Of a stretch of DNA of 39,932 nucleotides, positions 8,193 to 16,671 are shown piece by piece. Source of the stretch: Hellea sp. (GTDB lineage Bacteria; Pseudomonadota; Alphaproteobacteria; Caulobacterales; Maricaulaceae); contig JAOIVW010000024.1 of assembly GCA_028224375.1 (NCBI GenBank), forward strand, positions 1 to 39,932. The letters run 5' to 3'. The position numbers and the translations under genes were made by a program. How positions within the stretch are numbered: the first letter of the stretch is position 1; each line of letters begins with the position of its first letter. Under the pieces are notes generated by a model. That model was given only the letters and a program-made list of their open reading frames with translations. It was not told the DNA's origin and ran no database searches.

Positions 8193-8933
8193 GTGGTCGA
8201 TTTTATCAATGAAGTCGAAGAAGAACTTCGCAAAGATGAGTATAATCGTCTTTTAAGGCGATATGGGCCTTTTCTATTGGCGATTATCGTCGGAATTGTC
8301 GCCTATACTGGCTTTTTGGAGTATCAAAAATACAGCAAGGATAAAGCTGCGCGCGCGACCTCGGCCAGCTATGTGGCAGCCTCTGATGAGGCGGCGGCAG
8401 GCAATGTGGATCAGTCTATTTCTGACTTTTTAGCTATCGCGGATAAAGCCCCTGCGGGTTATGCGGGGCTCTCGCTTGTCCGCGCCGCCTCGCTTAAACT
8501 TGAGGCCGGGGATAGCGCCGAAGCTATACGGCTTTTGGACCGCGCTGCGAGCACTTTTGACACGCCGCGCCATACACAGCTTGCGCAAATTAAAGCCGCT
8601 TATATCCTCGCCAATGACGGGGCCTATTCTGACGTGATTAACCGCCTTGGCCCGCTCATGGAAAAAGACGCGCCTTACGAATTTCTAGCTCGCGAGCTTA
8701 TGGGCTTTGCAGCATTGAAATCAGGCGACGAAACATTGGCCCGTGAACAATTTGGATATTTAGAATCCATTCCGGGCGTGCCTGCGACCATCAAAGAGCG
8801 TGCCAAACAAAATCTAAGCCTCATGCGCACTGCCGATGCGGCTGCCGCTATGCAAGCCCCTGAGCCTGTTGCGCCCGAAACCACTCCTTCTGAAACCCCG
8901 CCTGCCCAAATCGAGACGCCAAATGAAAATTGA
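8193..8933 (+). CDS. Membrane-anchored TPR protein (YfgM-like)
   Basis: 246 residues. A cytoplasmic N-terminus rich in Glu/Arg is followed by one membrane helix (about 27-43), then a periplasmic run of tetratricopeptide-like helices (roughly 60-215) and a Pro/Glu/Thr-rich tail. This is the YfgM/TPR_21 layout. In E. coli YfgM is an inner-membrane protein linked to the SecYEG translocon and periplasmic chaperones. The start is GTG 8193 after AGAGGTGACCC. The stop overlaps the start of bamB by 11 bases, so the two are translationally linked, in the same gene order as E. coli yfgM-bamB-der. Confidence 0.85.
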   Translation: MVDFINEVEEELRKDEYNRLLRRYGPFLLAIIVGIVAYTGFLEYQKYSKDKAARATSASYVAASDEAAAGNVDQSISDFLAIADKAPAGYAGLSLVRAASLKLEAGDSAEAIRLLDRAASTFDTPRHTQLAQIKAAYILANDGAYSDVINRLGPLMEKDAPYEFLARELMGFAALKSGDETLAREQFGYLESIPGVPATIKERAKQNLSLMRTADAAAAMQAPEPVAPETTPSETPPAQIETPNEN

Positions 8934-10365
8934 TTTTACAAAACTGACAGTGTCATTGACGGCGGCTTTATTGCTCGGCGGCTGTTCGACTTTGAGCAGC
9001 CTCAATCCGTTTGATAGCACTGAAGCCGATATCAAAGAAGCCCAAGGCGATGTCGCGGGCGATACAGATCGTATTTCTATTTTGGAGCTTAATGAGACAC
9101 TGAAAGTCTCCGACACTATCACGCCGGATCAGGTAGTCCTGCCGCCTGTCTATGCCAATACAGACTGGCCGCAAGTGGGCGGCAATCCGGCCCATGTGGT
9201 GCAGCATACGGGCGCGACAGGAAATTTTGATAAGCTATGGTCCAAAGATACGGGCAAGGGCTCGGCGCGTAAGGGCCGCGTCCTCGCGCCGCCAGTTGTC
9301 GCGGGCGGGCGCATTTATGCGATGGACGCTTCAAACCGTGTCTCGGCCATGGATGCCAATACGGGTGAGCACATTTGGGATGTTAAGATTGCTCTCGAAG
9401 AACGCAAAAAAACCCGTCAGGGCAATACAGGTATTATTGACCGTATTCGCGATCCGCTCACATTCTTGGACGGCTCCGGTACAGATAAAGAATCTGTTGG
9501 CGGCGGCGTAGCTGTGGCTGACGGAAAACTATTTGTAAGTTCAGGCCTGGGCATTGTCGCGGCCTATGACGCGCAGAGCGGCGAAGAAATCTGGACCCGC
9601 TTGACCCGCGTTCCGATGCATTCTGCGCCTACAGCCGCCGATGGCCGTGTTTTCGCGGTCTCTGATGATAATGAGCTGTTTGCCTTTAATGCCAATACGG
9701 GCGAAGTTCTCTGGACATACCAGGGCATTGTTGAAAGCGCGCGTATGTTAACCGCGCCAAGCCCGGCTGTTGTTGGCGATACGGTTATTTCCGGCTTTGC
9801 GTCAGGCGAGTTGATTGCGTTTCGTGTTCAAAATGGCGGCGTATTATGGCAAGACGCTCTGTCCTCTTCCGGATTGCTGACGCCTTTGGCCTCGCTTAAT
9901 GATATTGCGGCCGGTCCCGTTATCGCTGATGGCTACGTGATTGCCTCTGCGCAATCCGGCGTGACCTCTGCTTTTGACCTTCGTACGGGACAGCGCATTT
10001 GGACGCAGCCAGCTGGCTCGCTCGGCTTCCCGCTCGTGGCCGGTGATTTTGTCTATTCCGCGACCACCACAGGGGAAATTATCTGTATGTCGAAATTAGA
10101 TGGTTCCATCGTTTGGATTCAGCAGTTGCAAGAACATAAAAACGCCAAGAAGAAAAAGCACCGCATCGCGTGGGCCGGTCCTATCTTGGTGGGCGAGCGC
10201 CTGATGGTGATGTCCTCACAAGGCAAAGCCGTGACGCTAAGCCCTTATGACGGGTCGATTATCAGCGAATTTAAGGTCGGGGAAGATGTTTTTATCTCGC
10301 CGATTATTGCTAATGAAACTGTCTATGTCATGACGGACACAGCCAAACTTATTGCGTTTCGCTAA
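8923..10365 (+). CDS. bamB: Outer membrane assembly lipoprotein BamB-like (PQQ beta-propeller)
   Basis: 480 residues from ATG 8923. I reject the longer frame opening at 8836, because from 8923 the protein begins with a proper lipoprotein signal ending Leu-Leu-Gly-Gly-Cys (Cys21). After a linker come repeated propeller blades with PQQ-like signatures such as VSAMDANTGEHIWD, VAAYDAQSGEEIWT, LFAFNANTGEVLWT and TSAFDLRTGQRIWT. BamB is a subunit of the BAM complex that inserts barrel proteins into the outer membrane. Position between the YfgM-like gene and der supports the call; the family also contains dehydrogenases, but these lack the lipobox and this context. Confidence 0.9.
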   Translation: MKIDFTKLTVSLTAALLLGGCSTLSSLNPFDSTEADIKEAQGDVAGDTDRISILELNETLKVSDTITPDQVVLPPVYANTDWPQVGGNPAHVVQHTGATGNFDKLWSKDTGKGSARKGRVLAPPVVAGGRIYAMDASNRVSAMDANTGEHIWDVKIALEERKKTRQGNTGIIDRIRDPLTFLDGSGTDKESVGGGVAVADGKLFVSSGLGIVAAYDAQSGEEIWTRLTRVPMHSAPTAADGRVFAVSDDNELFAFNANTGEVLWTYQGIVESARMLTAPSPAVVGDTVISGFASGELIAFRVQNGGVLWQDALSSSGLLTPLASLNDIAAGPVIADGYVIASAQSGVTSAFDLRTGQRIWTQPAGSLGFPLVAGDFVYSATTTGEIICMSKLDGSIVWIQQLQEHKNAKKKKHRIAWAGPILVGERLMVMSSQGKAVTLSPYDGSIISEFKVGEDVFISPIIANETVYVMTDTAKLIAFR

Positions 10366-10390
10366 AGACCTTTTTAAGGGCGAATGAAAC

Positions 10391-11848
10391 ATGACCGAAG
10401 ACTTTGAAGATTTCGAGGAGGAGGCTCCCGAAGAACTAGAGGCTGTTGCCGAACAGCGTCCAGCCAAGATTGCCATTGTGGGCCGTCCTAACGTGGGTAA
10501 ATCCACCATCTTTAACCGCTTGGCAGGTAAGCAGCTTGCCATTGTCAATGATACGCCGGGCGTCACCCGCGACGTTCGCGAGACCCGCTCTAAGCTGCGC
10601 GGTCACGATATGGTCTTGATGGATACGGCGGGTTTTGAAAATGCGAAAGGCGAAAAGCTCGAAGCGCGGATGAGGGCGCAGACTGAGGCCGCCGTGTTAG
10701 ATGCCGATATTTGCCTCTTTGTTTATGATGCGCGCGAAGGCGTCACGCAGCTAGACAGAAGTTTTGCGCAATTTGTTCGCCGCACAGGCAAGCCTATGAT
10801 TTTGGTGGCCAATAAATGCGAAAGCCGCGCCTCTGATACGGGCGTGACAGAGGGCTATTCTCTCGGCATGGGCGATCCGGTCGAAGTCGCCGCTGAACAT
10901 AATATCGGCTTTGTTGACTTGGACGACGCCGTAGAGCTCGCCTTGCGCGATGTCGATTTAGGCGTGCGTGAAGACAATATTGATTTCGAAGAATCCCCCG
11001 TGCGGATTGCCATTGTCGGTCGTCCCAATGCGGGGAAATCGACGCTGATAAATACGCTGATTGGCGAGGACCGATTACTCGTCGGGCCTGAGGCGGGGGT
11101 GACGCGCGATAGCATTACTATTGACTATATGTGGCAGGGACGCCGCGTACAGTTTCATGATACGGCGGGTCTGCGTAAGAAAGCCAAAGTGCAGGAAACG
11201 CTCGAAGTCCTCTCGGCGCAAGATACGCTCCGCGCGATAAAATTTGCCCAAGTCGTTGTGCTGCTCATGGACGCGACTTCGCCTTATGATAAGCAAGATT
11301 TGCAAATCGCTTCGCTTTGTGAGCGGGAAGGGCGCGCCCTTGTGGTAGGGGTGAGTAAATGGGATTTGGTCCAGAATAAATCCGAAGCCTCGAAATTTCT
11401 GCGTGATGAAACGGCGAGGCTGCTCCCGCAAATGCGCGGGCTTGAAGTTGTCATGTTTTCCGGCTTAACGGGTAAAAGCGTGGACCGTTTGCTGCCTGCC
11501 ATTGAACGCGTTCAGATTAATTGGTCAGCTAAGGTCAAGACCTCAGAGCTCAATGATTGGCTGCGCGAAAAGGTGCAGCGCCATCCACCGCCCGCCGTCA
11601 ATGGCCGCCGTATTAAGCCTAAATATATCAGCCAAACCAAGACACGCCCGCCGACATTTGTCCTTAAATGCTCACGCGCGAACAAGCTGCCAGAGAGCTA
11701 TCGCCGCTACCTCATTAACGGCCTAAGAGAAGATTTCGACCTCCCCGCCGTACCGATAAGGATGTTCGTAAAAGCGGATGAAAACCCCTATGATAATACG
11801 GTGCGCAAGCAGGGGTTCGAGCCGTTAAAGCAGAAAGAACGGCCTTAG
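10391..11848 (+). CDS. der: Ribosome biogenesis GTPase Der (EngA)
   Basis: 485 residues with two tandem G domains and a C-terminal KH-like domain, needed for 50S subunit assembly. Domain 1: GRPNVGKS (31-38), DTPGVTRD, DTAGFE, and a G4 reading VANKCES. Domain 2: GRPNAGKS (210-217), DTAGLRKKAK, VGVSKWDL. The KH-like part ends in KQKERP. The acidic extension (residues 1-22) precedes the first G domain. It follows bamB by 25 bases, in the same operon. The last 31 codons recur, 87% identical, at 12648-12740, which indicates an integration or duplication event at the 3' end of this gene. Confidence 0.96.
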   Translation: MTEDFEDFEEEAPEELEAVAEQRPAKIAIVGRPNVGKSTIFNRLAGKQLAIVNDTPGVTRDVRETRSKLRGHDMVLMDTAGFENAKGEKLEARMRAQTEAAVLDADICLFVYDAREGVTQLDRSFAQFVRRTGKPMILVANKCESRASDTGVTEGYSLGMGDPVEVAAEHNIGFVDLDDAVELALRDVDLGVREDNIDFEESPVRIAIVGRPNAGKSTLINTLIGEDRLLVGPEAGVTRDSITIDYMWQGRRVQFHDTAGLRKKAKVQETLEVLSAQDTLRAIKFAQVVVLLMDATSPYDKQDLQIASLCEREGRALVVGVSKWDLVQNKSEASKFLRDETARLLPQMRGLEVVMFSGLTGKSVDRLLPAIERVQINWSAKVKTSELNDWLREKVQRHPPPAVNGRRIKPKYISQTKTRPPTFVLKCSRANKLPESYRRYLINGLREDFDLPAVPIRMFVKADENPYDNTVRKQGFEPLKQKERP

Positions 11849-11867
11849 GCTTCGAACTCTCTTATTG

Positions 11868-11995
11868 CGTCATTCCGCTGTGGACATAGTCCACCTGGAA
11901 CCCATGCCTAGATATTTCGGCAGGATGCATCATTCTATTTAGGCGATAAACTAAGGCATGGGTTCCGAGTGAGCTTCGCTCACGACGGAATGACG
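11868..11995. repeat. 128-bp palindromic repeat, copy 2 (REP/MITE-like)
   Basis: Same length and ends as the element at 7908. CGTCATTCCG (11868-11877) and CGGAATGACG (11986-11995) are perfect inverted repeats. Internal arms GGAACCCATGCCT and AGGCATGGGTTCC are perfect over 13 bases, and GAGCTTCGCTC forms a small terminal hairpin. The centre differs from copy 1 while the arms are conserved, as expected if the fold matters. It lies between the der stop and the parD operator, inside the duplicated-der interval. Confidence 0.8.
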
Positions 11996-12044
11996 AAGAT
12001 TTATTAGTCGATGCCCGAACGCATGAAAATAACAGATTTGCAAA

Positions 12045-12061
12045 ATACCAATTTTTGGTAT
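12045..12061. promoter_or_regulatory. Palindromic operator of the parDE module
   Basis: Perfect inverted repeat ATACCAA-TTT-TTGGTAT, 28 bases before the antitoxin start, in the position where ParD-type antitoxins bind to repress their own operon. Just after it, CTCTAA (12071-12076) and TTAGAG (12083-12088) can pair and place the GGAG ribosome binding site in the loop. Confidence 0.6.
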
Positions 12062-12089
12062 ATGTGAAATCTCTAAGGAGTTTTAGAGT

Positions 12090-12338
12090 ATGGCCCGGAA
12101 CACATCCATATCACTTGGCGATCATTTTTCTGATTTCATCAGCACGCAGGTTGATGCTGGGCGTTATAACTCGGCCAGTGATGTTGTGCGGGCAGGTCTG
12201 CGATTGTTGGAAGAGCACGAGACAAAAGTTCGAGCTCTTCAAGAGGCTTTAATGGCTGGAGAGCAATCCGGGCAGGCCACACCTTTTGATTTTGAGGCTT
12301 TTATTGCTGGAAAGCAGAGGGGCTTAAACTCTAAATGA
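12090..12338 (+). CDS. parD: ParD-family antitoxin
   Basis: 82 residues. The N-terminal ribbon-helix-helix part begins ARNTSISLGDHFSDFI and continues through the conserved RYNSASDVVRAGLRLLEE segment (about 25-42), the DNA-binding dimer fold of type II ParD/CC2985 antitoxins. The C-terminal half (DFEAFIAGKQRG) would wrap the toxin. It neutralises the ParE toxin next to it and represses the operon. Start ATG 12090 follows AAGGAG by nine bases. Its stop overlaps the toxin start (ATGA). Confidence 0.88.
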   Translation: MARNTSISLGDHFSDFISTQVDAGRYNSASDVVRAGLRLLEEHETKVRALQEALMAGEQSGQATPFDFEAFIAGKQRGLNSK

Positions 12339-12622
12339 AAACGGTTCTTTTTTCGCCACTCGCGCAGAGTGATATAAGCGACATTTGGGATTATACAGTG
12401 GCGCAATGGGGCGCAAAGCAAGCCGTCACCTACACGCAAAACCTTCGCGATGCCACCTACGCTCTTGCAAAGGGAAGTGCAGTTGGTAAAGCAGCGGATA
12501 TTCGCGAAGGCTATTTTAAATACCGTTCAGGCGAGCATTTCATTTATTTCAAAGAGACTGACGCTGACATCACAGTTATGCGTATCTTGCACAAAAGCAT
12601 GGATGTCGGGCGGCATCTTTGA
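12335..12622 (+). CDS. parE: ParE/RelE-superfamily toxin
   Basis: 95 residues, one ParE-type domain. Visible are the opening FSPLAQSDISDIWDYTVAQW helix pair, a central helix with Ala-Leu-Ala, the DIREGYFKYRSGEHFIYF strands, and the closing ITVMRILHKSMDVGRHL, all typical of ParE family toxins, most of which act on DNA gyrase. It begins four bases inside parD (ATGA), so translation is coupled. It appears complete with the C-terminal strand intact, so it is probably functional. Four bases after its stop begins the displaced copy of the der 3' end. Confidence 0.88.
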   Translation: MKTVLFSPLAQSDISDIWDYTVAQWGAKQAVTYTQNLRDATYALAKGSAVGKAADIREGYFKYRSGEHFIYFKETDADITVMRILHKSMDVGRHL

Positions 12623-12626
12623 ATTG

Positions 12627-12740
12627 GAATTTGACGCAGCGGTTTCGATAAGGATGCTCGTAAAATCAGACGAAAATCCCTATGATAACACCGTCAGAAA
12701 GCAGGGCTTCGAGCCGCTAAAGCAGAAAGAACGGCCTTAG
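12627..12740 (+). pseudogene. Displaced fragment of der (3' end)
   Basis: In frame, this stretch encodes EFDAAVSIRM followed by the same residues as the Der C-terminus down to KQKERP and stop. Against der, 12 of the last 93 bases differ; nine of the changes are silent, and only Phe to Leu and Ala to Ser alter this part of the protein. The pattern means the fragment evolved under selection as part of a working der and was only later separated. It has no start codon or ribosome binding site of its own. Either this or the present end of der is the original chromosomal copy. Confidence 0.85.
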
Positions 12741-12742
12741 AG

Positions 12743-13780
12743 TTATTTGCTAAGAAAGCGTTGATGTTCGAAAATTAGGTCTGCGCACGTTTTATCTTCT
12801 ATAAAAATATCGGCTGCTGTAACTAGCTTCTTTTTTACTCTAAATATTCCACCGAGTTCCGAATTTAGCTCCATGATTGAATTTTTGGACAATCCTTTTG
12901 CTGTAGCAAAGATTGTAGGCACGGGATAAACTTTATTTTCAAATAATAGTTTCATATTCAAGTCTAGGAAGCCAAACCCCATAAATAAAACTGCATCTGC
13001 AGAATTTAAGCATGCATCAATTAGGTCGTGAGTTTCAGAGTCGGTTCCTTCTGTGAACGTTCTAAGGTGTTTGGATTTCTGAATTAAGTCGTTATCAAAC
13101 CTGACTTCGCCATAGTTAGTATGAGAAGGATTGCTCCAAATGAATTTTCCTATAGTTCCGTAAGGGTAAATAATGTTGAGATTTTTTAGTACCACCAAAA
13201 CGTCTTCGTTTTGCAGTCCAAAATAAGATTGAGCCGCATGACTGAAGAATTGATGGATGCATCTATCGTAATTGAATGATATAAAAGTAATATTGCTAAG
13301 CGCTTCTATGAAACTTTCAAAGTTTCTATGAGTGATTAAGATAGTGAAGAATTTGCTTAGCCATGTGTTGGTCAGACTGTTGAAATCAAACTTAACTGAG
13401 TTCCGCCAATCAACGAATAGTAGACTTTTCTGTTCGGCCTTCATTATTGAGTTTGTAATTGCAAGTTTGCCAAATTCCACCAACCTTTTGTTATGACTAT
13501 GAGTATCCAAAAAGTTATCTATAGATGGAGCTAAAGGCATATTGTCTCGAATTTTCCAAGCAACATCTAAGTAAGAATTTATTTTACCTCCAGACATCAA
13601 TCTTAAAGTCCGAACAATGTCGTAATCTCCTGATATCAACTCATTTCCCTAATCATCAAATCTAATATCTGATAATTCGGCAATAATATTTTTTAATTGA
13701 TTGCCAACGGGAAGGTTGAACTCAGCACTAGCGCCAGCACCAACAATTATTACATTTTTTCGATGTGTGTTTCCCATTTG
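12743..13780 (-). pseudogene. SIR2-like domain protein interrupted by an in-frame amber codon
   Basis: Read from ATG 13780 the frame gives MGNTHRKNVIIVGGAGASAE, the NAD-binding start of SIR2-like domains. It reaches TAG at 13649-13651 (codon 44) and continues in the same frame for 301 codons to the stop at 12743. Downstream motifs are SFNYDRCIHQFF, IIYPYGTIGK and ADAVLFMGFGFLDLNMKLLF, typical of SIR2_2-type proteins, many of which are NAD-depleting anti-phage effectors. A GGGAG ribosome binding site precedes 13780. A remnant start (TTG 13639, with AGGG upstream) could give a 298-residue protein lacking the NAD loop. The region is markedly AT-rich, so probably acquired. It could be a pseudogene, phase-off mutant, or sequencing error. 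Confidence 0.75.
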
Positions 13781-13803
13781 AGTCTCTCTCCCTAGGCTAT
13801 AGG

Positions 13804-14874
13804 CTACCCAACCTGCCCACGGTGCCGCAGCTTATGATCCGCTAACACACAGGCCAGCATCGCTTCTGCCACGGGGACGCCTCTTATGCCTACACAGGGG
13901 TCGTGCCTACCTTTCGTCCGTACATCTATTTCATTTCCCTCCGCATCGATGCTTTGCACAGGCGTTAGCATGGAGGAGGTGGGTTTTATGGCGACTCTTG
14001 CGACGATGTCGTCACCATTTGAGATGCCGCCTAATATCCCGCCTGAGTGATTAGAGAGGAAGAGCGGCTTACCGTCTTCCATGCGGATTTCATCGGCGTT
14101 GTCTGTGCCGTTCCAGCCTGCCGCGGCAAAGCCTGCGCCGATTTCGACGCCTTTGGCGGCATTAATGCTCATGAGCCCCATAGCCAAATCTGAATCCAGT
14201 TTCCCATAAACAGGCGCGCCCCATCCTGCGGGAACGCCTGTTGCGCGCACTTCGATAATCGCGCCGACGGAGTTGCCGTCTTTGCGGATGCTATCCAGAT
14301 AGCCTTCCCACTCTTTGGCGGCCTTGGCATCAGGGCACCAGAAAGGGTTATTATTGACCTCGTCCCAATCCCAGTTTTCGCCGTCGACAATCTTCTCGCC
14401 GATTTGAATGACCGCGCCTTGGATTTTGATATCCGCGCCCAGCACCTTGCGGGCGATGGCGCCTGCGGCCACGCGGTTCGCTGTTTCCCGAGCCGAGCTG
14501 CGCCCGCCGCCGCGATAATCGCGAATGCCATATTTGGCGTCATAGGTTAGGTCTGCATGGCCGGGGCGGTAGCGCGATTTAATCTCGGAATAATCTTTGC
14601 TGCGCTGATCTTTATTTTCAATCAGCAGGCTAATTGGCGTGCCTGTCGTTTGGCCTTCAAAGACGCCTGAGAGGACTTTCACCTTATCAGGCTCATTGCG
14701 CTGGGTGACAAAGCGCGACGTGCCGGGGCGGCGCCTATCCATAAAGACTTGGATGTCGGCTTCGCTCAGCGGGATTTGCGGCGGACAGCCATCCACGACA
14801 CAGCCAATGGCGGGGCCGTGGCTCTCGCCCCAAGTAGTAAACCGAAATAAGTGGCCGAAGCTATTATGTGACAT
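13804..14874 (-). CDS. aroC: Chorismate synthase
   Basis: Last step of the shikimate pathway: converts EPSP to chorismate with reduced FMN. Its 356 residues match the family. Signatures: [20 protein letters not shown] (7-26), the [16 protein letters not shown] stretch, [40 protein letters not shown], and near the C-terminus [20 protein letters not shown]. Start ATG 14874. It is a single gene here; the broken SIR2-like gene starts 23 bases after its stop on the same strand and could share its transcript. Confidence 0.96.
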   Translation of the reverse strand: MSHNSFGHLFRFTTWGESHGPAIGCVVDGCPPQIPLSEADIQVFMDRRRPGTSRFVTQRNEPDKVKVLSGVFEGQTTGTPISLLIENKDQRSKDYSEIKSRYRPGHADLTYDAKYGIRDYRGGGRSSARETANRVAAGAIARKVLGADIKIQGAVIQIGEKIVDGENWDWDEVNNNPFWCPDAKAAKEWEGYLDSIRKDGNSVGAIIEVRATGVPAGWGAPVYGKLDSDLAMGLMSINAAKGVEIGAGFAAAGWNGTDNADEIRMEDGKPLFLSNHSGGILGGISNGDDIVARVAIKPTSSMLTPVQSIDAEGNEIDVRTKGRHDPCVGIRGVPVAEAMLACVLADHKLRHRGQVG

Positions 14875-14917
14875 GGCCGTGTATTAGCCGAGCGGCGGGG
14901 TTTCGGCTAGAGCGAAG

Positions 14918-16003
14918 TTATTGCGGTTTAGGCGGTCTGTCGCCCCGTTCAGGACGCTCCCCACGCGGCGGGCGATCACCTCTATCTCCACCGCCGGGCG
15001 GGCCGCGTCTTGCGCTCTGCGTCGCGTCACATGTTCCGTTGGCCTCCGTCAGCGTGCAGCCGGTTTCGCCTTTATGGCAGCCAATAATCGCATTCGCGCC
15101 GGGGTCATTGACATGATAATGATAGCCAATGCCGTCTGTTTCGTGCCCGCGGCATAAGTCCAAATCAGCCGGCTCTTGGCCCGCGCGGGTCAGACGCGTC
15201 ATGATGGGGTAACCATCCATGGCGAGGCCGAGTTGCAGCGCGTGGGCTGTGGACTTAGCGGCGCTGTTCAAACAATCCGTCGCCGCGTGGATATGATAGC
15301 CGACATTTAGGTTCACGTGGCCGCCGCAATCATCAAAGGGCGCGAGCGTATAAGCGCTTAAAATCGCGTCCGTTGGGGCCGAGGCATCAAGGCGCACACC
15401 GCTAAAGGCGACGCCAACACCGCCTGCACTGACGCGCGGGGATATGGTCTGCGCATTGCTAGGCATTATCGGGATAACATAAGTCTGCGAGAGCCCCGAT
15501 TCGAGGTAAGACACGTCACATTCAACGCAATGGTTTTGATATTGCGGGTCAACGTCAGGGCGCGCGGCGGCTTCGCAAGAGACTTTGCTGTCCGTCACAT
15601 TTATCTTGCCTGTGGCAGGGTCAAACATCTGCCATTTCGGGTCTTTATAGAAGGTGGACATGTTTTGGATAAACGCGCCGTCCGCGTCATAGACTTTTCC
15701 GCCTTCCAGCCAGATACCCGATACATCCGGTCCACCGCTAATATTGCGCGGACACCAAGGCCCGATTTTAAAACTTGGCGGCGCAGCGGCGAGGGTGATG
15801 GAGAGGCACTCCGTCTTGGTTCCGCCGGAGAGTGTGCAGTCCACGACAGAGGGCGTGCCAATAACATTATCTATGTTAAAATTCGCCGTCATTGCGGTGA
15901 GGCCCGTTTTAGGGATGGCGTCTGTCGCAGGGCTGTCTTTGGGGGCGGTATCAGCGCCGGAGCATCCGGCGATAAAGAGGGCGGCAATAAGATAAGGTTT
16001 CAA
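14918..16003 (-). CDS. YHYH-domain lipoprotein
   Basis: 361 residues. A short signal ends in Phe-Ile-Ala-Gly-Cys (Cys14), marking a lipoprotein. The body contains many Cys, Asp and His residues and the family motif IGYHYHVN (about residue 293), preceded by GYHIHAATDC and LAMDGYPIM. This is the YHYH protein family, of unknown function, mostly exported; the His-rich motif suggests metal binding, as inference. The last 35 residues are a low-complexity Arg/Gly/Pro/Asp tail with repeats such as GDRPP. Start TTG 16003 is supported by GGAGA seven bases upstream. It stands alone on its transcript. Confidence 0.8.
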   Translation of the reverse strand: MKPYLIAALFIAGCSGADTAPKDSPATDAIPKTGLTAMTANFNIDNVIGTPSVVDCTLSGGTKTECLSITLAAAPPSFKIGPWCPRNISGGPDVSGIWLEGGKVYDADGAFIQNMSTFYKDPKWQMFDPATGKINVTDSKVSCEAAARPDVDPQYQNHCVECDVSYLESGLSQTYVIPIMPSNAQTISPRVSAGGVGVAFSGVRLDASAPTDAILSAYTLAPFDDCGGHVNLNVGYHIHAATDCLNSAAKSTAHALQLGLAMDGYPIMTRLTRAGQEPADLDLCRGHETDGIGYHYHVNDPGANAIIGCHKGETGCTLTEANGTCDATQSARRGPPGGGDRGDRPPRGERPERGDRPPKPQ

Positions 16004-16091
16004 AACAGTCTCCGAGTTAAAAGTCTCTTCAGTTATAGACTACATTCTCGAAAAAATCCCCATCTAATAAAAAAAAACAAAAACCGTAAAG

Positions 16092-16472
16092 CTACCATCG
16101 TCCTTTAGACTGGTTCCATTTATAGAGGATATGGGCGGTTGCATCATAGACCAAGCCAGAAAGGGGCCGCAAAATGGGCAGGCCGGTCAATTTAGCTAAC
16201 CACCGATATTGCGGCGTTTCCGCGAAAATAGCGGTCACAGCTTCCATGCCCACCCTCAGTTCTCCCGCGCGGTCAATGGCATGTAATTTCAGCCGCACAT
16301 CATCAACGGTTATGCCAAATTCTGATAATCTTTCCGGCGCGGTATTTATATCCAGCCAGATATAGCCGCCATGGTTAGGGTCGACTTTTTTCTGAAAACT
16401 GCAAATGCCTGCATCACATACGGGACACACTGAATTATAGATAACTTCTAGAGGCTTTTCTTGATGTTTCAT
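16092..16472 (-). CDS. DCC-family thiol-disulfide oxidoreductase-like protein
   Basis: 126 residues from ATG 16472 (a GTG precedes it directly). The N-terminal strand VIYNSVCPVCDAGI carries the CxxC pair (Cys16, Cys19) characteristic of the DCC family (DUF393), named after its Asp-x-x-Cys-x-x-Cys-type motif; here Asn13 precedes. Then come an acidic WLDINTAPERL segment, the VRLKLHAIDRAGELRVGMEA region and a C-terminal hydrophobic helix. The fold is thioredoxin-like and redox function is presumed but undefined. The location is cytoplasmic, with no signal peptide. Confidence 0.85.
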   Translation of the reverse strand: MKHQEKPLEVIYNSVCPVCDAGICSFQKKVDPNHGGYIWLDINTAPERLSEFGITVDDVRLKLHAIDRAGELRVGMEAVTAIFAETPQYRWLAKLTGLPILRPLSGLVYDATAHILYKWNQSKGRW

Positions 16473-16671
16473 CACGGCTCATATGTAGTGACATCACCTC
16501 GGATAACCAGATGACATAAGCTCGCAGCGAAAGCTCTAATCCCACAAACTTGAATCAAATTTAAAGACCTCATCAATGGGTTCACCGAGCACATGGGCAA
16601 GAGGAAGGCGAACGCGTGAACAATCTGTTGAAATATGTTGAAGGTCGTTTGACTTACGAAGAGCTTACCGC

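Larger units (their letters stand above)
11756..12740 (+). mobile_element. Putative small integrated segment at the 3' end of der
   Basis: The 93 bases 11756-11848 (end of der) and 12648-12740 form an imperfect direct repeat with 12 mismatches. The last 23 bases (11826-11848 and 12718-12740) are identical, and the identity ends exactly at the der stop codon. Between them lie a palindromic repeat and a parDE module, about 780 bases in all. No integrase is present. The arrangement resembles elements that insert in the 3' end of a protein gene and supply a replacement end, as e14 does in E. coli icd. I infer a remnant of such an element; simple duplication is the alternative. Confidence 0.45.

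Noticed and set aside
8836..8922. Longer bamB frame beginning at 8836
   Set aside because: It runs within the TPR gene in another frame and would bury the lipoprotein signal that begins at 8923.
11810..11848. T-loop-like GGTTCGAG in the der tail as a tRNA end
   Set aside because: No acceptor, D or anticodon arms can be formed; the bases code for the conserved Der C-terminus.
13639..13780. TTG 13639 as the natural start of the SIR2-like gene
   Set aside because: A good ribosome site, an ATG and the family's NAD loop lie upstream in the same frame, separated only by one TAG.
14885..14909. TAGCCGA/TCGGCTA hairpin after the YHYH gene as a terminator
   Set aside because: No T run follows on the - strand, so it is not convincing as a terminator.
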